Shown in pieces: positions 9,207-17,015 of a DNA stretch of 32,126 nucleotides (position 1 is its first letter; the number at the start of each line of letters is the position of its first letter). The notes beneath the pieces were generated by a model that worked only from the letters and a program-made list of their open reading frames with translations, was not told the DNA's origin and searched no databases. This DNA comes from Chloroflexota bacterium (GTDB lineage Bacteria > Chloroflexota > Dehalococcoidia > Lucifugimonadales > Lucifugimonadaceae), in NCBI GenBank assembly GCA_002730555.1, contig PCAM01000023.1, positions 1 to 32,126 on the forward strand, written 5' to 3'. Made by a program: the position numbers and the translations under genes.

Positions 9207-9497
9207 GCTGGCCCTCCTCCAGATATCGCCGTTCTCCCGGCCTCGTATGCGGTCTTCAAGGTTTCCCGGGACCGTGGACGATCGGATCTGCAGCGTTTAC
9301 GTAAATTCTTGGAGCGCTGACCGTCATCGCTGTAGCAGGACAGCGCTATCGACGATGAGCGTCCACTCGTAAGGACTTGCAGCCAGTCGCTGTCCATCAC
9401 GAACCGGCGGACCGTACGATTCCGTGAGGGCTGAATCCCCGCCGACACGTCCCGGGATACGTTGAGCGCGCGGACGCGCTCCGTTAGCCTGCCGGTT
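9207..9497. other. Non-coding or decayed stretch between the broken receiver-like gene and the exporter
   Basis: No convincing gene. An 81-codon minus-strand frame (9448 to 9203) starts with GTG and ends in a four-base overlap with the TTG of the receiver-like gene, but its composition (many Arg and Ser) gives no recognisable family. The frame of the receiver-like gene itself stays open back to a stop near 9299 without an ATG, GTG or TTG, so part of its N-terminus could also lie here. The plus-strand promoter of the exporter must lie here too, but no good -35/-10 pair was seen. Confidence 0.35.
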
Positions 9498-11153
9498 ATG
9501 GCTGCAACTCAAACAGATCTGGCAGAACCCGGCAGGGGTCAACCAGCCGCGTCCCTGGTAGACATTCCTTATCGTCAGAAGCTACTCGTCGTGGCCGGCC
9601 TGACCATCACCCTGTTCGTCGCGACGATGAACCAGACGGTCGTGGCGACTGCGGCGCAAAACATCGTCGCCGACATCGGTGGATTCGATCGTTTTGTGTG
9701 GCTGTTCGCCGGCTTCTCTCTGGCCGCCACCGCAGCCGTGCCCGTCGTCGGCAAGCTTTCAGACATCGCTGGGCGCAAACTCGTCCTGATCGGCTCCGTT
9801 ATATTTTTCATGGTCACCTCCGCGGCCGCCGGGGTCTCCATGAACATGACCCAGTTGATCGTGGCCCGCGTGCTCCAGGGCGCTGCATTCGCCGGCGTTA
9901 TGGGAAGCGTATGGATCATCATGGCCGCGCTCTGGGCGCCGTCCGAGCGGGCCAAATGGATGGGCGTGGCGACGGTGGGATTCACGCTGTCGGGTGTCAT
10001 GGGCCCCATCTTTGGCGGGATCGTCAGTGACACCCTCACGTGGCGCTGGGTGTTCTTCATAAATATCCCCTCCGGGTTCGTGAGTCTCGTCGTGCTGTGG
10101 ATCTGGTTCCCAAACGTGGCGCCCGGCAAACGGGAGGGGCGTCTTGATCTCATGGGCGCCGCGTTTTTCGCGGGCGCGTCCACGGCGTTGCTGCTCGCCC
10201 TGACCTGGGGCGGACGGGACTATGCATGGGACTCGCCGAGGATCCTGAGCTTGATCGTGGGATCGCTGGCGGCGTTCGCCGTGTTCGCCCGTGTGGAGTT
10301 GCGGGTGGACGATCCGATGCTTCCACTCAACCTTTTCAGTCACCGGGTATTCGCCCTCGGCTGGCTCGCCTCTCTCACGACCACCAGCACCTTCATCGCC
10401 ATCACCGCGTTCCAGCCGTTGTTCGTACAGGGCGTCCTTGGCAAGTCTGCGACATCCGCCGCCATCCCGTTGGTCGCACTGGCGATAGGGGTGGCGGTCG
10501 GGGCTAACGTCTCCGGCCAGATCCTCTCCCGCCGGGGCTATCCGAGGATGCTCGGCATGACGGGATTGTCGATCAGTACGGCGGCGCTGCTCATGATGAG
10601 CGCGCTGGGTAGCTCTTCATCGCTCTGGGCACTCTTCGCGACGACCGGTTTCCTCGGATTCGGCATGTCGTTCGGGTTTACGGCGTTTACGGTTCCGGTC
10701 CAGAACGCCATGCCGATTTCGATCCTGGGTGTGGTGACGTCCACCCTGCAGTTCGGCCGCATGTTCGGGCAGGCCGCCGGCAGCGCTGTGTTCGGTGCCG
10801 TTTTATTCGCATCGGTCGCCGTCAGCATCGTCGGTCTGAACGAAGACAGCCCGCAGATACGCATCACTGATCCTGAGATGATCGTCGCCGTGGACAGACT
10901 CGCTGAGATCAGGAACGACTACTCGCTGGATCCAGAGTTGGGAGAAGAACGTTTCAGGGCCGATCTCGCCACATCACGGGACAATCTCGCCAAAGGTCTC
11001 GCCAACGTGTTCCGCCTGGCCGCCGCCTTTAGCCTGTTCGGGGTGGTCCTAGCATGGTTCACGTTCCCACATGGAGTGTCGGGAACCGCATCCGGGGGAA
11101 ACCGCCGGAAAAATGCGCCTGCCGCCGACACAGCGGACCGAATGTTCTCGTAG
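9498..11153 (+). CDS. MFS transporter, DHA2 (EmrB/QacA-like) drug exporter family
   Basis: Proton-driven inner-membrane exporter of the 14-helix DHA2 group. Motif A is present as GKLSDIAGRK, the family D1-like motif as MNQTVVATAAQNIVADI, and motif C as SGVMGPIFGGIVSD followed by WRWVFFINIP, all diagnostic for the drug:H+ antiporter class. About 14 hydrophobic segments can be followed, with a large polar loop (about 440-500) before the last helix. The ATG at 9498 is preferred over an in-frame TTG at 9462 because the twelve extra residues are not conserved-looking; neither has a strong Shine-Dalgarno. Substrate cannot be read from sequence. It stands alone after the decayed region and is followed by a hairpin. 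Confidence 0.9.
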   Translation: MAATQTDLAEPGRGQPAASLVDIPYRQKLLVVAGLTITLFVATMNQTVVATAAQNIVADIGGFDRFVWLFAGFSLAATAAVPVVGKLSDIAGRKLVLIGSVIFFMVTSAAAGVSMNMTQLIVARVLQGAAFAGVMGSVWIIMAALWAPSERAKWMGVATVGFTLSGVMGPIFGGIVSDTLTWRWVFFINIPSGFVSLVVLWIWFPNVAPGKREGRLDLMGAAFFAGASTALLLALTWGGRDYAWDSPRILSLIVGSLAAFAVFARVELRVDDPMLPLNLFSHRVFALGWLASLTTTSTFIAITAFQPLFVQGVLGKSATSAAIPLVALAIGVAVGANVSGQILSRRGYPRMLGMTGLSISTAALLMMSALGSSSSLWALFATTGFLGFGMSFGFTAFTVPVQNAMPISILGVVTSTLQFGRMFGQAAGSAVFGAVLFASVAVSIVGLNEDSPQIRITDPEMIVAVDRLAEIRNDYSLDPELGEERFRADLATSRDNLAKGLANVFRLAAAFSLFGVVLAWFTFPHGVSGTASGGNRRKNAPAADTADRMFS

Positions 11154-11183
11154 AATCTCGCTGTCCAACCTGTGACTGCAGAG

Positions 11184-11209
11184 TCCGGGCCCGTTTCATC
11201 TGGCCCGGA
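11184..11209 (+). terminator. Hairpin after the first exporter gene
   Basis: Perfect 8-base inverted repeat TCCGGGCC / GGCCCGGA with a 10-base loop, starting 31 bases after the exporter stop codon. No T-run follows, so it is a hairpin compatible with termination or transcript-end protection rather than a textbook intrinsic terminator. Confidence 0.4.
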
Positions 11210-11249
11210 AGTACCCGTAAATCCCGCTTGATCTGGGAAAGGCTCTCAA

Positions 11250-12005
11250 TTGGCCGAACTACGCGTTAACAAAACTAAACAGAAACTCGCAAATGGCGAA
11301 GTAGCCGTCGGCGTGGCCTCATGGGGATACGGCGGGGCCGATGCTCTCGAGAGGTTGATAGACCTTGAGCCTGATGCGGTCTGGCTCGAAGGCGAGCACG
11401 GCGGCGTGGATTTCTCCAACATCGGCGAGCTAACCAGGGCGATCGACCTGATCGGCGCGTCGCCAATAGTTCGCGTCCACCAGAACGAAGCTGGTGTTAT
11501 ATACCGAACGCTGGACCTGGGTGCCCAGGGCATCGTCGTACCGCACGTGAACACACGGGAAGAGGCGGAAGCGGTCGTCCGCGCAGGGAAGTTCGCGCCG
11601 ATCGGACTGAGGGGCTCTTTCACAAGCCGCCAGGGCATCGGCGTGGCTAACTACCAGTCGCTGGCGAACGAGCAGACGATGCTCATAATCCTGATCGAGG
11701 ACATCGTCGCCGTGAACAACCTTGATGAGATCCTCAAGGTGGACAACATAGACGTGTTCTTTGTGGCCCCGGGCGACCTTGCGCAGACGATGGGACGCAT
11801 CGGCGAGCCGCACCACCCGGAAGTCCAGGCGGTGGTGGACGGCGCACTGCGGAAAATAGTGGCCGCGGGCCGAACGGCGGGCGCGCTGGTATCCAACGAG
11901 AACGCAGCCCACCACCGCGAGTTGGGCGTCACGTTCTTCTTGGGGGCGCCACCTGCATGGATGGAAACCGGACTGGTCGAAATGAACCGAAGGGCGGAGG
12001 CTTAA
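11250..12005 (+). CDS. HpcH/HpaI aldolase/citrate lyase family protein (copy 1)
   Basis: TIM-barrel class II pyruvate-dependent aldolase family. Members cleave or form carbon-carbon bonds of 2-keto-3-deoxy or 4-hydroxy-2-oxo acids using a divalent metal. The family positions are visible: catalytic-type His50 in WLEGEHG, Arg75 in IVRVHQ, metal-type Glu150 in LIIEDIV-like context (ILIEDI) and Asp176 in APGDLAQ, plus LDLGAQGIVVPHVNT. Length 251 is normal. The start is TTG, preceded by GGGAAAGG at 11235-11242. The gene is four bases upstream of a second copy of the same family, with which it shares the NNLDEILKVD segment, indicating tandem duplication and divergence. Substrate unknown. Confidence 0.88.
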   Translation: MAELRVNKTKQKLANGEVAVGVASWGYGGADALERLIDLEPDAVWLEGEHGGVDFSNIGELTRAIDLIGASPIVRVHQNEAGVIYRTLDLGAQGIVVPHVNTREEAEAVVRAGKFAPIGLRGSFTSRQGIGVANYQSLANEQTMLIILIEDIVAVNNLDEILKVDNIDVFFVAPGDLAQTMGRIGEPHHPEVQAVVDGALRKIVAAGRTAGALVSNENAAHHRELGVTFFLGAPPAWMETGLVEMNRRAEA

Positions 12006-12009
12006 CCAG

Positions 12010-12765
12010 ATGCGAACGCTTCGCAAGAACGACGCCAAGGCTCGACTCGCCGCCGGCAAGCACGTCATCGCCCTCGAAGGCTTGAACGACGCCGACACGG
12101 TGGAACGGCTCGGCCCGATGAATCCGCATGCGGTATGGCTAGAAGGTGAGCACAACCTCGTCGGTCCGACCAACATCGGGGACCTGACCCGTGCCGCGGA
12201 CCTAGCGGGCACGACCTCCATCGTCCGGGTTAATCGGGTCGAAGAGGGCATCATTTACCAGGCCCTTGACCTGGGAGCACAGGGCGTCGCCGTGCCGCAC
12301 GTGGATACACGGGAAGACGCCGAAACCGTGGTCCGGGCGGCCAAATTCTCGCCACTTGGCAAGCGGGGTATGTACGGCAGCCGTCAGGGGCTGGGCGATC
12401 CCGATTTTTTCAGTAAAGCCAACGACGAGACGATGATCATCGTGTTCATCGAAGACGTGATCGCGCTCAACAACCTTGATGAGATCCTGAAGGTGGACCA
12501 CATAGACGTGTTCCTCGTTGGACCGGGCGACATGTCCCAGTCCATGGGACACCTCGGCGAACCCTTCCATCCAGAGGTCACACGTGCGCTTGAGGACGCC
12601 GTGCGTCAGATTGCCGCCGCCGGGCGAAACCCCGGGACCGTCGGGAATCACGAAAATGTGGCCCGCTACATGAAACTTGGTGCACGGTTCTTTTTGACCA
12701 GTCCCCTGCCATGGATTGCGGCCGGGTACGCAGACCTTCGCGCCAGAGTCGGGGCCACCCCGTGA
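12010..12765 (+). CDS. HpcH/HpaI aldolase/citrate lyase family protein (copy 2)
   Basis: Same family and same length (251) as the upstream gene. Matching catalytic positions are His48 (WLEGEHN), Arg73 (IVRVNR), Glu148 (FIEDV) and Asp174 (GPGDMSQSMG). Copy 1 has EHG where this copy has EHN, and the segment after LGAQG differs, so the two may differ in substrate or form a hetero-oligomer; this is inference. The four-base gap to copy 1 and the GTGA overlap with the following lipoprotein gene suggest a three-gene transcript. Nothing nearby encodes a 2-keto-acid pathway that would name the substrate. Confidence 0.88.
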   Translation: MRTLRKNDAKARLAAGKHVIALEGLNDADTVERLGPMNPHAVWLEGEHNLVGPTNIGDLTRAADLAGTTSIVRVNRVEEGIIYQALDLGAQGVAVPHVDTREDAETVVRAAKFSPLGKRGMYGSRQGLGDPDFFSKANDETMIIVFIEDVIALNNLDEILKVDHIDVFLVGPGDMSQSMGHLGEPFHPEVTRALEDAVRQIAAAGRNPGTVGNHENVARYMKLGARFFLTSPLPWIAAGYADLRARVGATP

Positions 12766-13328
12766 ACACCGGAATGCCGCGGAAAACCTGGTTGATGGCG
12801 ACCGGCGGCGCGGCTATTGCAGTCTTGGCGATGGCGTGTGGAAGCAGCGGGCCCAGTTCTGACCGCAGCCTGGGTGACGTGATCGTGCTCACACCCACTC
12901 CAGCGCCGGTCACCTGCCTCGACGCCACCTACCCGGACAGCGCACCGGTGTTTGGCGACGATGCGGCGATCGTTTACGAGACGCTTCCCTCCGGCGTGGC
13001 GGTGTTCGATCACCAGGTGGGTGAAGGATCGTCGCTGGAGTCAGACAGCCAGATGATGGTGCAGTACACAGGTTTCTTTGACGACGGCTGTATTTTCGAT
13101 ACCAGTTACTCCCGCGGCGACGCGGTAACGTTCCGGCTCGACAACTTGATCCAGGGCTGGCAGATCGGCATGGCGGACATGCTTGAGGGCGGCAAGCGCC
13201 GGATTCGAATACCTTCGGAACTCGCCTACGGAGCGGCGGGGCTCAACATCTCAGGTTTCGTTATCCCGGCCAACGCCACACTGATATTCGAAGTCGAACT
13301 CGTCGAGGTGGTTCAGCCAGCGGGCTGA
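12762..13328 (+). CDS. Lipoprotein FKBP-type peptidyl-prolyl isomerase
   Basis: Secreted, lipid-anchored FKBP-fold protein. A signal peptide ends in the lipobox LAMAC, so the mature N-terminus should be a diacylated cysteine on the outer face of the membrane. A short Ser/Pro/Thr spacer follows, then an FKBP domain. The signatures are VQYTGFFDDGCIFDTSY, LIQGWQIGMADMLEGGKRR split by turns, IPSELAYGAAG and the closing IPANATLIFEVELVEV. These match the family core (yxG-DG-fDsS, viPGw-G-mkvGgkr, iPp-laYG, iPpnatLvFdveL). The domain carries two extra cysteines (CLDATYP and DGCIF), which could form a disulphide outside the cell. The GTG at 12762 overlaps the aldolase stop; an ATG at 12774 is an equally good start for the signal peptide. 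Confidence 0.9.
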   Translation: MNTGMPRKTWLMATGGAAIAVLAMACGSSGPSSDRSLGDVIVLTPTPAPVTCLDATYPDSAPVFGDDAAIVYETLPSGVAVFDHQVGEGSSLESDSQMMVQYTGFFDDGCIFDTSYSRGDAVTFRLDNLIQGWQIGMADMLEGGKRRIRIPSELAYGAAGLNISGFVIPANATLIFEVELVEVVQPAG

Positions 13329-13398
13329 ACACCGGGCAGGCACGGCTCTCCATCCGGGGCCAAAATTCGCCAGACATGAACGTAAAGAGGAAGTGATG

Positions 13399-14190
13399 AT
13401 GTCCAGCCCGATCAACCGCGCCCGGGTGCAGGCGGTGATCCTGGACATGCTGTCCGCGGAGCAGTACTGCGGGCAGGACGACCTTCTGGACGGACTTGTC
13501 CATGTGGTGGAAGCCGGACCGACGGATCCCGAAGGGGGATGGATCCCGGGCGGCCGATGGTTTGACCGTCCTGATCCGTACTTCAGCATGGTGTCGGTCG
13601 GCGTCGGGGGCGTTGTATCGGCGTCCCCGGAACTGATGCCATGGGTCGTCCCACTGTTCGAAGGCGCCGATCGCGACCAGATGATGGAGCCGGTGCGTAT
13701 CTCCGAGGTTTCGACCCACATGGCGGAGCACGGACAGAAGACGTTCGGGCCGTTCCCCCGCTGGGTGTGCGCCGAGGAAGACCTTCGGGAGTATTCGGCG
13801 CCGACGGGGTACAGCATTGAAATACGGGACGACGAAGATGATCGCCACGTTGTAATGGCACAACAGGCCGCCAGTCGCAGGCCGGGGGAGCGGACGACGC
13901 ATCAGTTCCGGGTTGTGGCGAACGGGTCGCAGGGTCCGGTCGGATCGGCAGGCGTCACGGCGGACGGCGATGGGTTGTACCAGATACATATCGCCATTAC
14001 GGAAGAACATCGCGGCCGCGGGCTCGGCCGTGCGCTTACGTATGCGATCACCCGGGCCACGTTCGACTACAACGCCGTACCCTACTACGGAACGACGTCG
14101 GTCAACACATGGTCGATGCGAACGGCGATCGCCTGCGGCTTCCACCCTTCATGGGTGCACATGTTCGCCCGAGACGTGCGCCCCGGGTAG
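13399..14190 (+). CDS. GNAT-family N-acetyltransferase-like protein
   Basis: The C-terminal third is a GNAT acetyltransferase fold: the acetyl-CoA pyrophosphate-binding motif appears as TEEHRGRGLGRALTYAI, followed by TSVNTWSMRTAIACGF, the typical N-x-x-S/A-x-x-x-y-x-x-x-GF pattern. About 140 N-terminal residues do not resemble a known domain to me; they contain many Met, Gly, Pro and Trp residues, with no signal peptide. Substrate unknown. Three in-frame starts occur in a row (GTG 13393, ATG 13396, ATG 13399) behind AAAGAGG at 13384-13390; spacing favours the last. Confidence 0.72.
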   Translation: MSSPINRARVQAVILDMLSAEQYCGQDDLLDGLVHVVEAGPTDPEGGWIPGGRWFDRPDPYFSMVSVGVGGVVSASPELMPWVVPLFEGADRDQMMEPVRISEVSTHMAEHGQKTFGPFPRWVCAEEDLREYSAPTGYSIEIRDDEDDRHVVMAQQAASRRPGERTTHQFRVVANGSQGPVGSAGVTADGDGLYQIHIAITEEHRGRGLGRALTYAITRATFDYNAVPYYGTTSVNTWSMRTAIACGFHPSWVHMFARDVRPG

Positions 14191-14197
14191 ACGGCGA

Positions 14198-14223
14198 ACA
14201 CGACCCACGGGAGCGGGCCGTGT
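14198..14223 (+). terminator. Imperfect hairpin after the GNAT gene
   Basis: ACACGACCC pairs with GGGCCGTGT with one A-C mismatch and an 8-base loop, eight bases after the stop codon. No T-run follows. Candidate transcript end only. Confidence 0.35.
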
Positions 14224-14285
14224 AACATCGGGCGCCTGATACTCCCTTGCGGGAATCCTTCCACGACGGCGAGGCCACGCAAACG

Positions 14286-14780
14286 ATGTACGGCGAGTTT
14301 GAAATATTCCCTTTCACGGCCCTTGAAGAGGCCGAGATGTTGCTGCGCGTCGCGCTGGCGGCGCTGGTCGGCGGGATGATCGGGTACGAACGTCGGCGCT
14401 CGGCCGCTCCGGCCGGGATCCGCACGCTTTCACTGGTCGCGATGGGCTCAGGCACGTTCACGGTTATCTCCATATTTGCCTTCAGCACGATCGAGGGCGA
14501 GTTCGTGCGCGACCCGGCGCGGATCGCAGCGCAGGTTGCCACCGGCATCGGCTTCATCGGCGCGGGCACCATAATCCGCTCCGGCACCTCGGTGCGGGGA
14601 CTCACGACAGCCACCGGTATCTGGGTAGCAGCGGGACTGGGGATGGCTGCGGGTTCCGGTCTGTATGTGCTGGCCGTCGGGGGAGCCGCGCTGGCGATGG
14701 TGATACTAGCCTTCTTCCCCAGAAAGCCCGACAACGGGCACGGTGAAGACGAGGACGATCTGGAAGGGGTCCAGCTTTGA
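14286..14780 (+). CDS. MgtC/SapB-family membrane protein
   Basis: Small polytopic protein of the MgtC/SapB/YhiD family. Hydrophobic segments begin with EMLLRVALAALVGGMIGYERR, split by the family's G-x-E-R motif. The hallmark loop RSAAPAGIRTLSLVAMG follows, then GIGFIGAGTIIRSG and VRGLTTATGIWVAAGLGMAAG, all classic MgtC positions. Salmonella MgtC inhibits the F-type ATP synthase and supports growth in low magnesium; the role of environmental homologues is unknown. The C-terminal tail is short and acidic, so the regulatory C-terminal domain of MgtC is absent, as in SapB types. The ATG at 14286 is preferred over an in-frame TTG at 14247 because the first helix begins soon after it. Its stop overlaps the next gene. 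Confidence 0.85.
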   Translation: MYGEFEIFPFTALEEAEMLLRVALAALVGGMIGYERRRSAAPAGIRTLSLVAMGSGTFTVISIFAFSTIEGEFVRDPARIAAQVATGIGFIGAGTIIRSGTSVRGLTTATGIWVAAGLGMAAGSGLYVLAVGGAALAMVILAFFPRKPDNGHGEDEDDLEGVQL

Positions 14781-15196
14781 GGCCAATAGAGATTGACACT
14801 GAAACCACCTCATTTCTCAAGTCCCAACGAAATCTTGTGCTCGGCACCACCCGCAGAGACGGCTCGCCCCAGGCATCGCCTGTCTGGTACCTGTGGACCG
14901 GAAGCGCGTTTGTGATCTCCACGATCTCGGCCACTGCAAAATGGTGGAACCTGAAACGAGATCCACGCGCCTCTATCTGTGTGGACGACCCGGAGAGCGG
15001 CCGGATGGTGGTCGCGTACGGGGTTGCCATGCTTGAAGAGGACGATATATGGGATCGAACCCGTGAGCTTGTCGCCAGGTACTATCCGGATCAGCCGGAG
15101 CAAGTGGCCCCTCATATGGAGCGGATTTTCGAGGGGCAAAAACGCGTCTTGATTACCGTGGAACCGGATAACGTCATCACCCGACGACCGAACTAG
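14777..15196 (+). CDS. PPOX-class F420- or FMN-dependent split-barrel protein
   Basis: A 139-residue split beta-barrel protein of the pyridoxamine-5'-phosphate-oxidase-like superfamily. The N-terminal LGTTRRDGSPQASPVWYLW is the standard first strand-turn-strand (lat-r-DG-P-v-pvwy). It is followed by ISTISATAKWWNLKRDPRASICVDDP, split by turns, matching the K-NL-RDPR-s-cvdd pattern usual for TIGR-type PPOX-class F420-dependent enzymes. The cofactor (F420, FMN or haem) cannot be settled by eye. The TTG start sits in a TTGA overlap with the MgtC-like gene, behind a GGAAGGGG-type ribosome-binding site about seven bases upstream, arguing for coupled translation. Confidence 0.85.
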   Translation: MRPIEIDTETTSFLKSQRNLVLGTTRRDGSPQASPVWYLWTGSAFVISTISATAKWWNLKRDPRASICVDDPESGRMVVAYGVAMLEEDDIWDRTRELVARYYPDQPEQVAPHMERIFEGQKRVLITVEPDNVITRRPN

Positions 15197-15201
15197 CAAG
15201 C

Positions 15202-16623
15202 GTGGTCAATGCCGACGACGCGAGCCCGCGAGCGCTTCCGAACGTCAGTTCCCGTGACCGTCTGATAACGGTCGCCATCGCCGCCGCCGGACTGTTCCTG
15301 GTCGCTTTAGATTTCTCGATCAACGTTTCCCTACCGACGATGCGTGACTCGCTTGGCGCCTCGCTCATCTCCGTGCAGGGGATCATCATTTTTTATCACG
15401 CCAGCCGAAGCGGGTTGGGCCCTGCTGCGGGCGGGCTCGGGGATGCCTTCGGGCTGCGGCGCGTTTTCCTATGGGGTGTCGTGGCGTACACGGCGGCCGT
15501 CGGCCTGATCGCGCTGCAGGACTCGCTCGGGGCCGTCGTCGCGCTTCGTGTGCTGCAGGGGGTGGGAGCGGTGATCCTGTTCACCGCCGGACCGGCCCTG
15601 GTGGTCCGGGCGTTCGGTCCAAAGCGACGTGGAACGGCTCTCGGTGTAACGCTGGCGGCCGTTAGCGCGGGACAGCTTACGGCGACCCTGGGGGGTGGAT
15701 ATCTTTCTGAAACGATCGGCTGGGAGGCGATTTTCTACGCCCGCGTGCCGATAGGCGTGGCGGTGTTTGGCGCCGGGTCATTTGCCCTTTCACGTGATCC
15801 CCGGGGCGGGGACCGAAGGTTTGATTGGTCCGGCGCTGTGCTGTTGTACGGCGCACTGTTCGCTCTGGTGTCGGCTATATCGTTTGCGCGGCTGGACGGC
15901 CTTAACTCCGGGTTGGTGATCGGTCTGGCGGTATTGATGGCGCTGCTGTTCGCCGGGTTCCGGTACCTTCAAAAACGGGTTACCCGTCCGATGATCCCCG
16001 GTGCGCTCTGGGCGACGCCCGGGTTCGCCGTCGGCAGCGTCTCAAACATGCTGCTGTTTATCGCCAGCTTCCTGACATGGTTCCTGTTTCCGTTCTTCAT
16101 CACGGACGTGCTGGGCCGGGGCGTCATGGTTGTTGGATCGTTGCTGGCAGTGGTGGCCGGCACGGCGACACTCGGTTCGATCATCGGGGGCTGGCTTGCG
16201 GACCGGATAGGCGATCGCGTGGCGACGGGCGCGGGAGCTGGCTTTACGGCACTTGGTTTATTGTGGATTTCCGGGCTGGATGCGGAGTCGTCGCTGCCCG
16301 GGATTGCGATGCGAATTGCCGTCGCCGGTGTCGGATTCGGGATGCACCAGGCCGCTGTGTACTCGCTTGCGATGCGCAGAGCCGCGCCGGAACACGCCAG
16401 CGCAGGATCGGCGGTGCTGGCGGTCGCGCAGACGCTGGGCACGCCGCTATCGATCACGTTCGGGATGGTGATCTTTACGTGGCGCCAAGAGATCGCCCTG
16501 GATGCGGGAGTACAGGCTACCGACGCCTTTGTTGGCGCGTTCCATGACGCCTATCTTGCGGCGGCGGCCGTCGCTGTGCTGGCCGGGCTGGTCGTGGTGA
16601 GTTTCTGGCGGCGAGCTTCTTAG
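15202..16623 (+). CDS. MFS transporter, DHA2-like drug exporter family (second copy)
   Basis: A 473-residue polytopic membrane protein starting at GTG, five bases after the PPOX gene. Features of drug:H+ antiporters are LDFSINVSLPTMRDSL (D1-like), a weak motif A (GGLGDAFGLRR), RVLQGVGAV, and GQLTATLGGGYLSETIGWEAIFYARVPIG, a degenerate motif C region split by turns. A second motif-A-like GGWLADRIGDR occurs in the C-terminal half. It shares fold and family with the exporter at 9498-11153 but is clearly divergent and shorter, with no large C-terminal loop. Substrate unknown. Its stop overlaps, tail to tail, the stop of the oxidoreductase remnant on the other strand. Confidence 0.85.
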   Translation: MVNADDASPRALPNVSSRDRLITVAIAAAGLFLVALDFSINVSLPTMRDSLGASLISVQGIIIFYHASRSGLGPAAGGLGDAFGLRRVFLWGVVAYTAAVGLIALQDSLGAVVALRVLQGVGAVILFTAGPALVVRAFGPKRRGTALGVTLAAVSAGQLTATLGGGYLSETIGWEAIFYARVPIGVAVFGAGSFALSRDPRGGDRRFDWSGAVLLYGALFALVSAISFARLDGLNSGLVIGLAVLMALLFAGFRYLQKRVTRPMIPGALWATPGFAVGSVSNMLLFIASFLTWFLFPFFITDVLGRGVMVVGSLLAVVAGTATLGSIIGGWLADRIGDRVATGAGAGFTALGLLWISGLDAESSLPGIAMRIAVAGVGFGMHQAAVYSLAMRRAAPEHASAGSAVLAVAQTLGTPLSITFGMVIFTWRQEIALDAGVQATDAFVGAFHDAYLAAAAVAVLAGLVVVSFWRRAS

Positions 16624-16830
16624 CCGGACTTATAAAGCTGAACCGGTTCGCCCCGTGAGGAGGACTTATAGGCGGCCAGAATCACTTGCGTCGACGATGC
16701 GGTAAGTTTAACGCCAGCATCGGGAGTTTTATCCGCGTCCAGACAGTCCAGGAACGACGAAACCTTGTCCGCTCCCCGCCCGGACTCGTCCTCGAATGCG
16801 AGCCCTCCCACCTTCTTCGGGCCGCCGGGC
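16620..16830 (-). pseudogene. C-terminal remnant of a Gfo/Idh/MocA-family oxidoreductase
   Basis: On the minus strand the last 60-70 codons before the stop at 16620-16622 read GGLAFEDESGRGADKVSSF, then LDCLDADKTPDAGVKLTASS and QVILAAYKSSSRGEPVQL. This fits the C-terminal end of Gfo/Idh/MocA dehydrogenases, whose usual form is a F-dci--gr-P--sg-da---l-v-laay-Sa--g-pv-l pattern. The open frame continues to 17066 but loses this resemblance, and there is no room for the Rossmann domain, because the enolase gene begins at 17016 on the other strand. The left boundary of similarity is approximate. I read it as the surviving tail of a deleted gene, not as a working gene. Confidence 0.6.
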
Positions 16831-17015
16831 TCGACCTGTGTCGAGCGCCACATAGACATCGGATCCACTGGATGGGAAGTCGGTGTGGCAGCGACGCGAA
16901 GTGATATGCCTGAAGGCGGCGATCCTGTCCTTGGATTGGCTATGCTGACGATATTGAACGATCCGTGGTCGCGGCCACGGTGTAGACCCGTTCTCGCAAG
17001 TAGACAAGGGATTTT
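16831..17015. other. Spacer upstream of the enolase-superfamily gene, probably further decayed oxidoreductase sequence
   Basis: No gene is supported. A different minus-strand frame here contains DFPSSGSDVYVALDTG, which could be additional out-of-frame sequence of the same lost dehydrogenase, but this is weak. An AAGGGA at 17006-17011 serves as the ribosome-binding site for the enolase gene. Confidence 0.35.

Noticed and set aside
8904..9372. Two overlapping plus-strand frames in the decayed region
   Set aside because: Both are Arg/Pro/Ser-rich without recognisable motifs, and the opposite strand carries the receiver-like signal.
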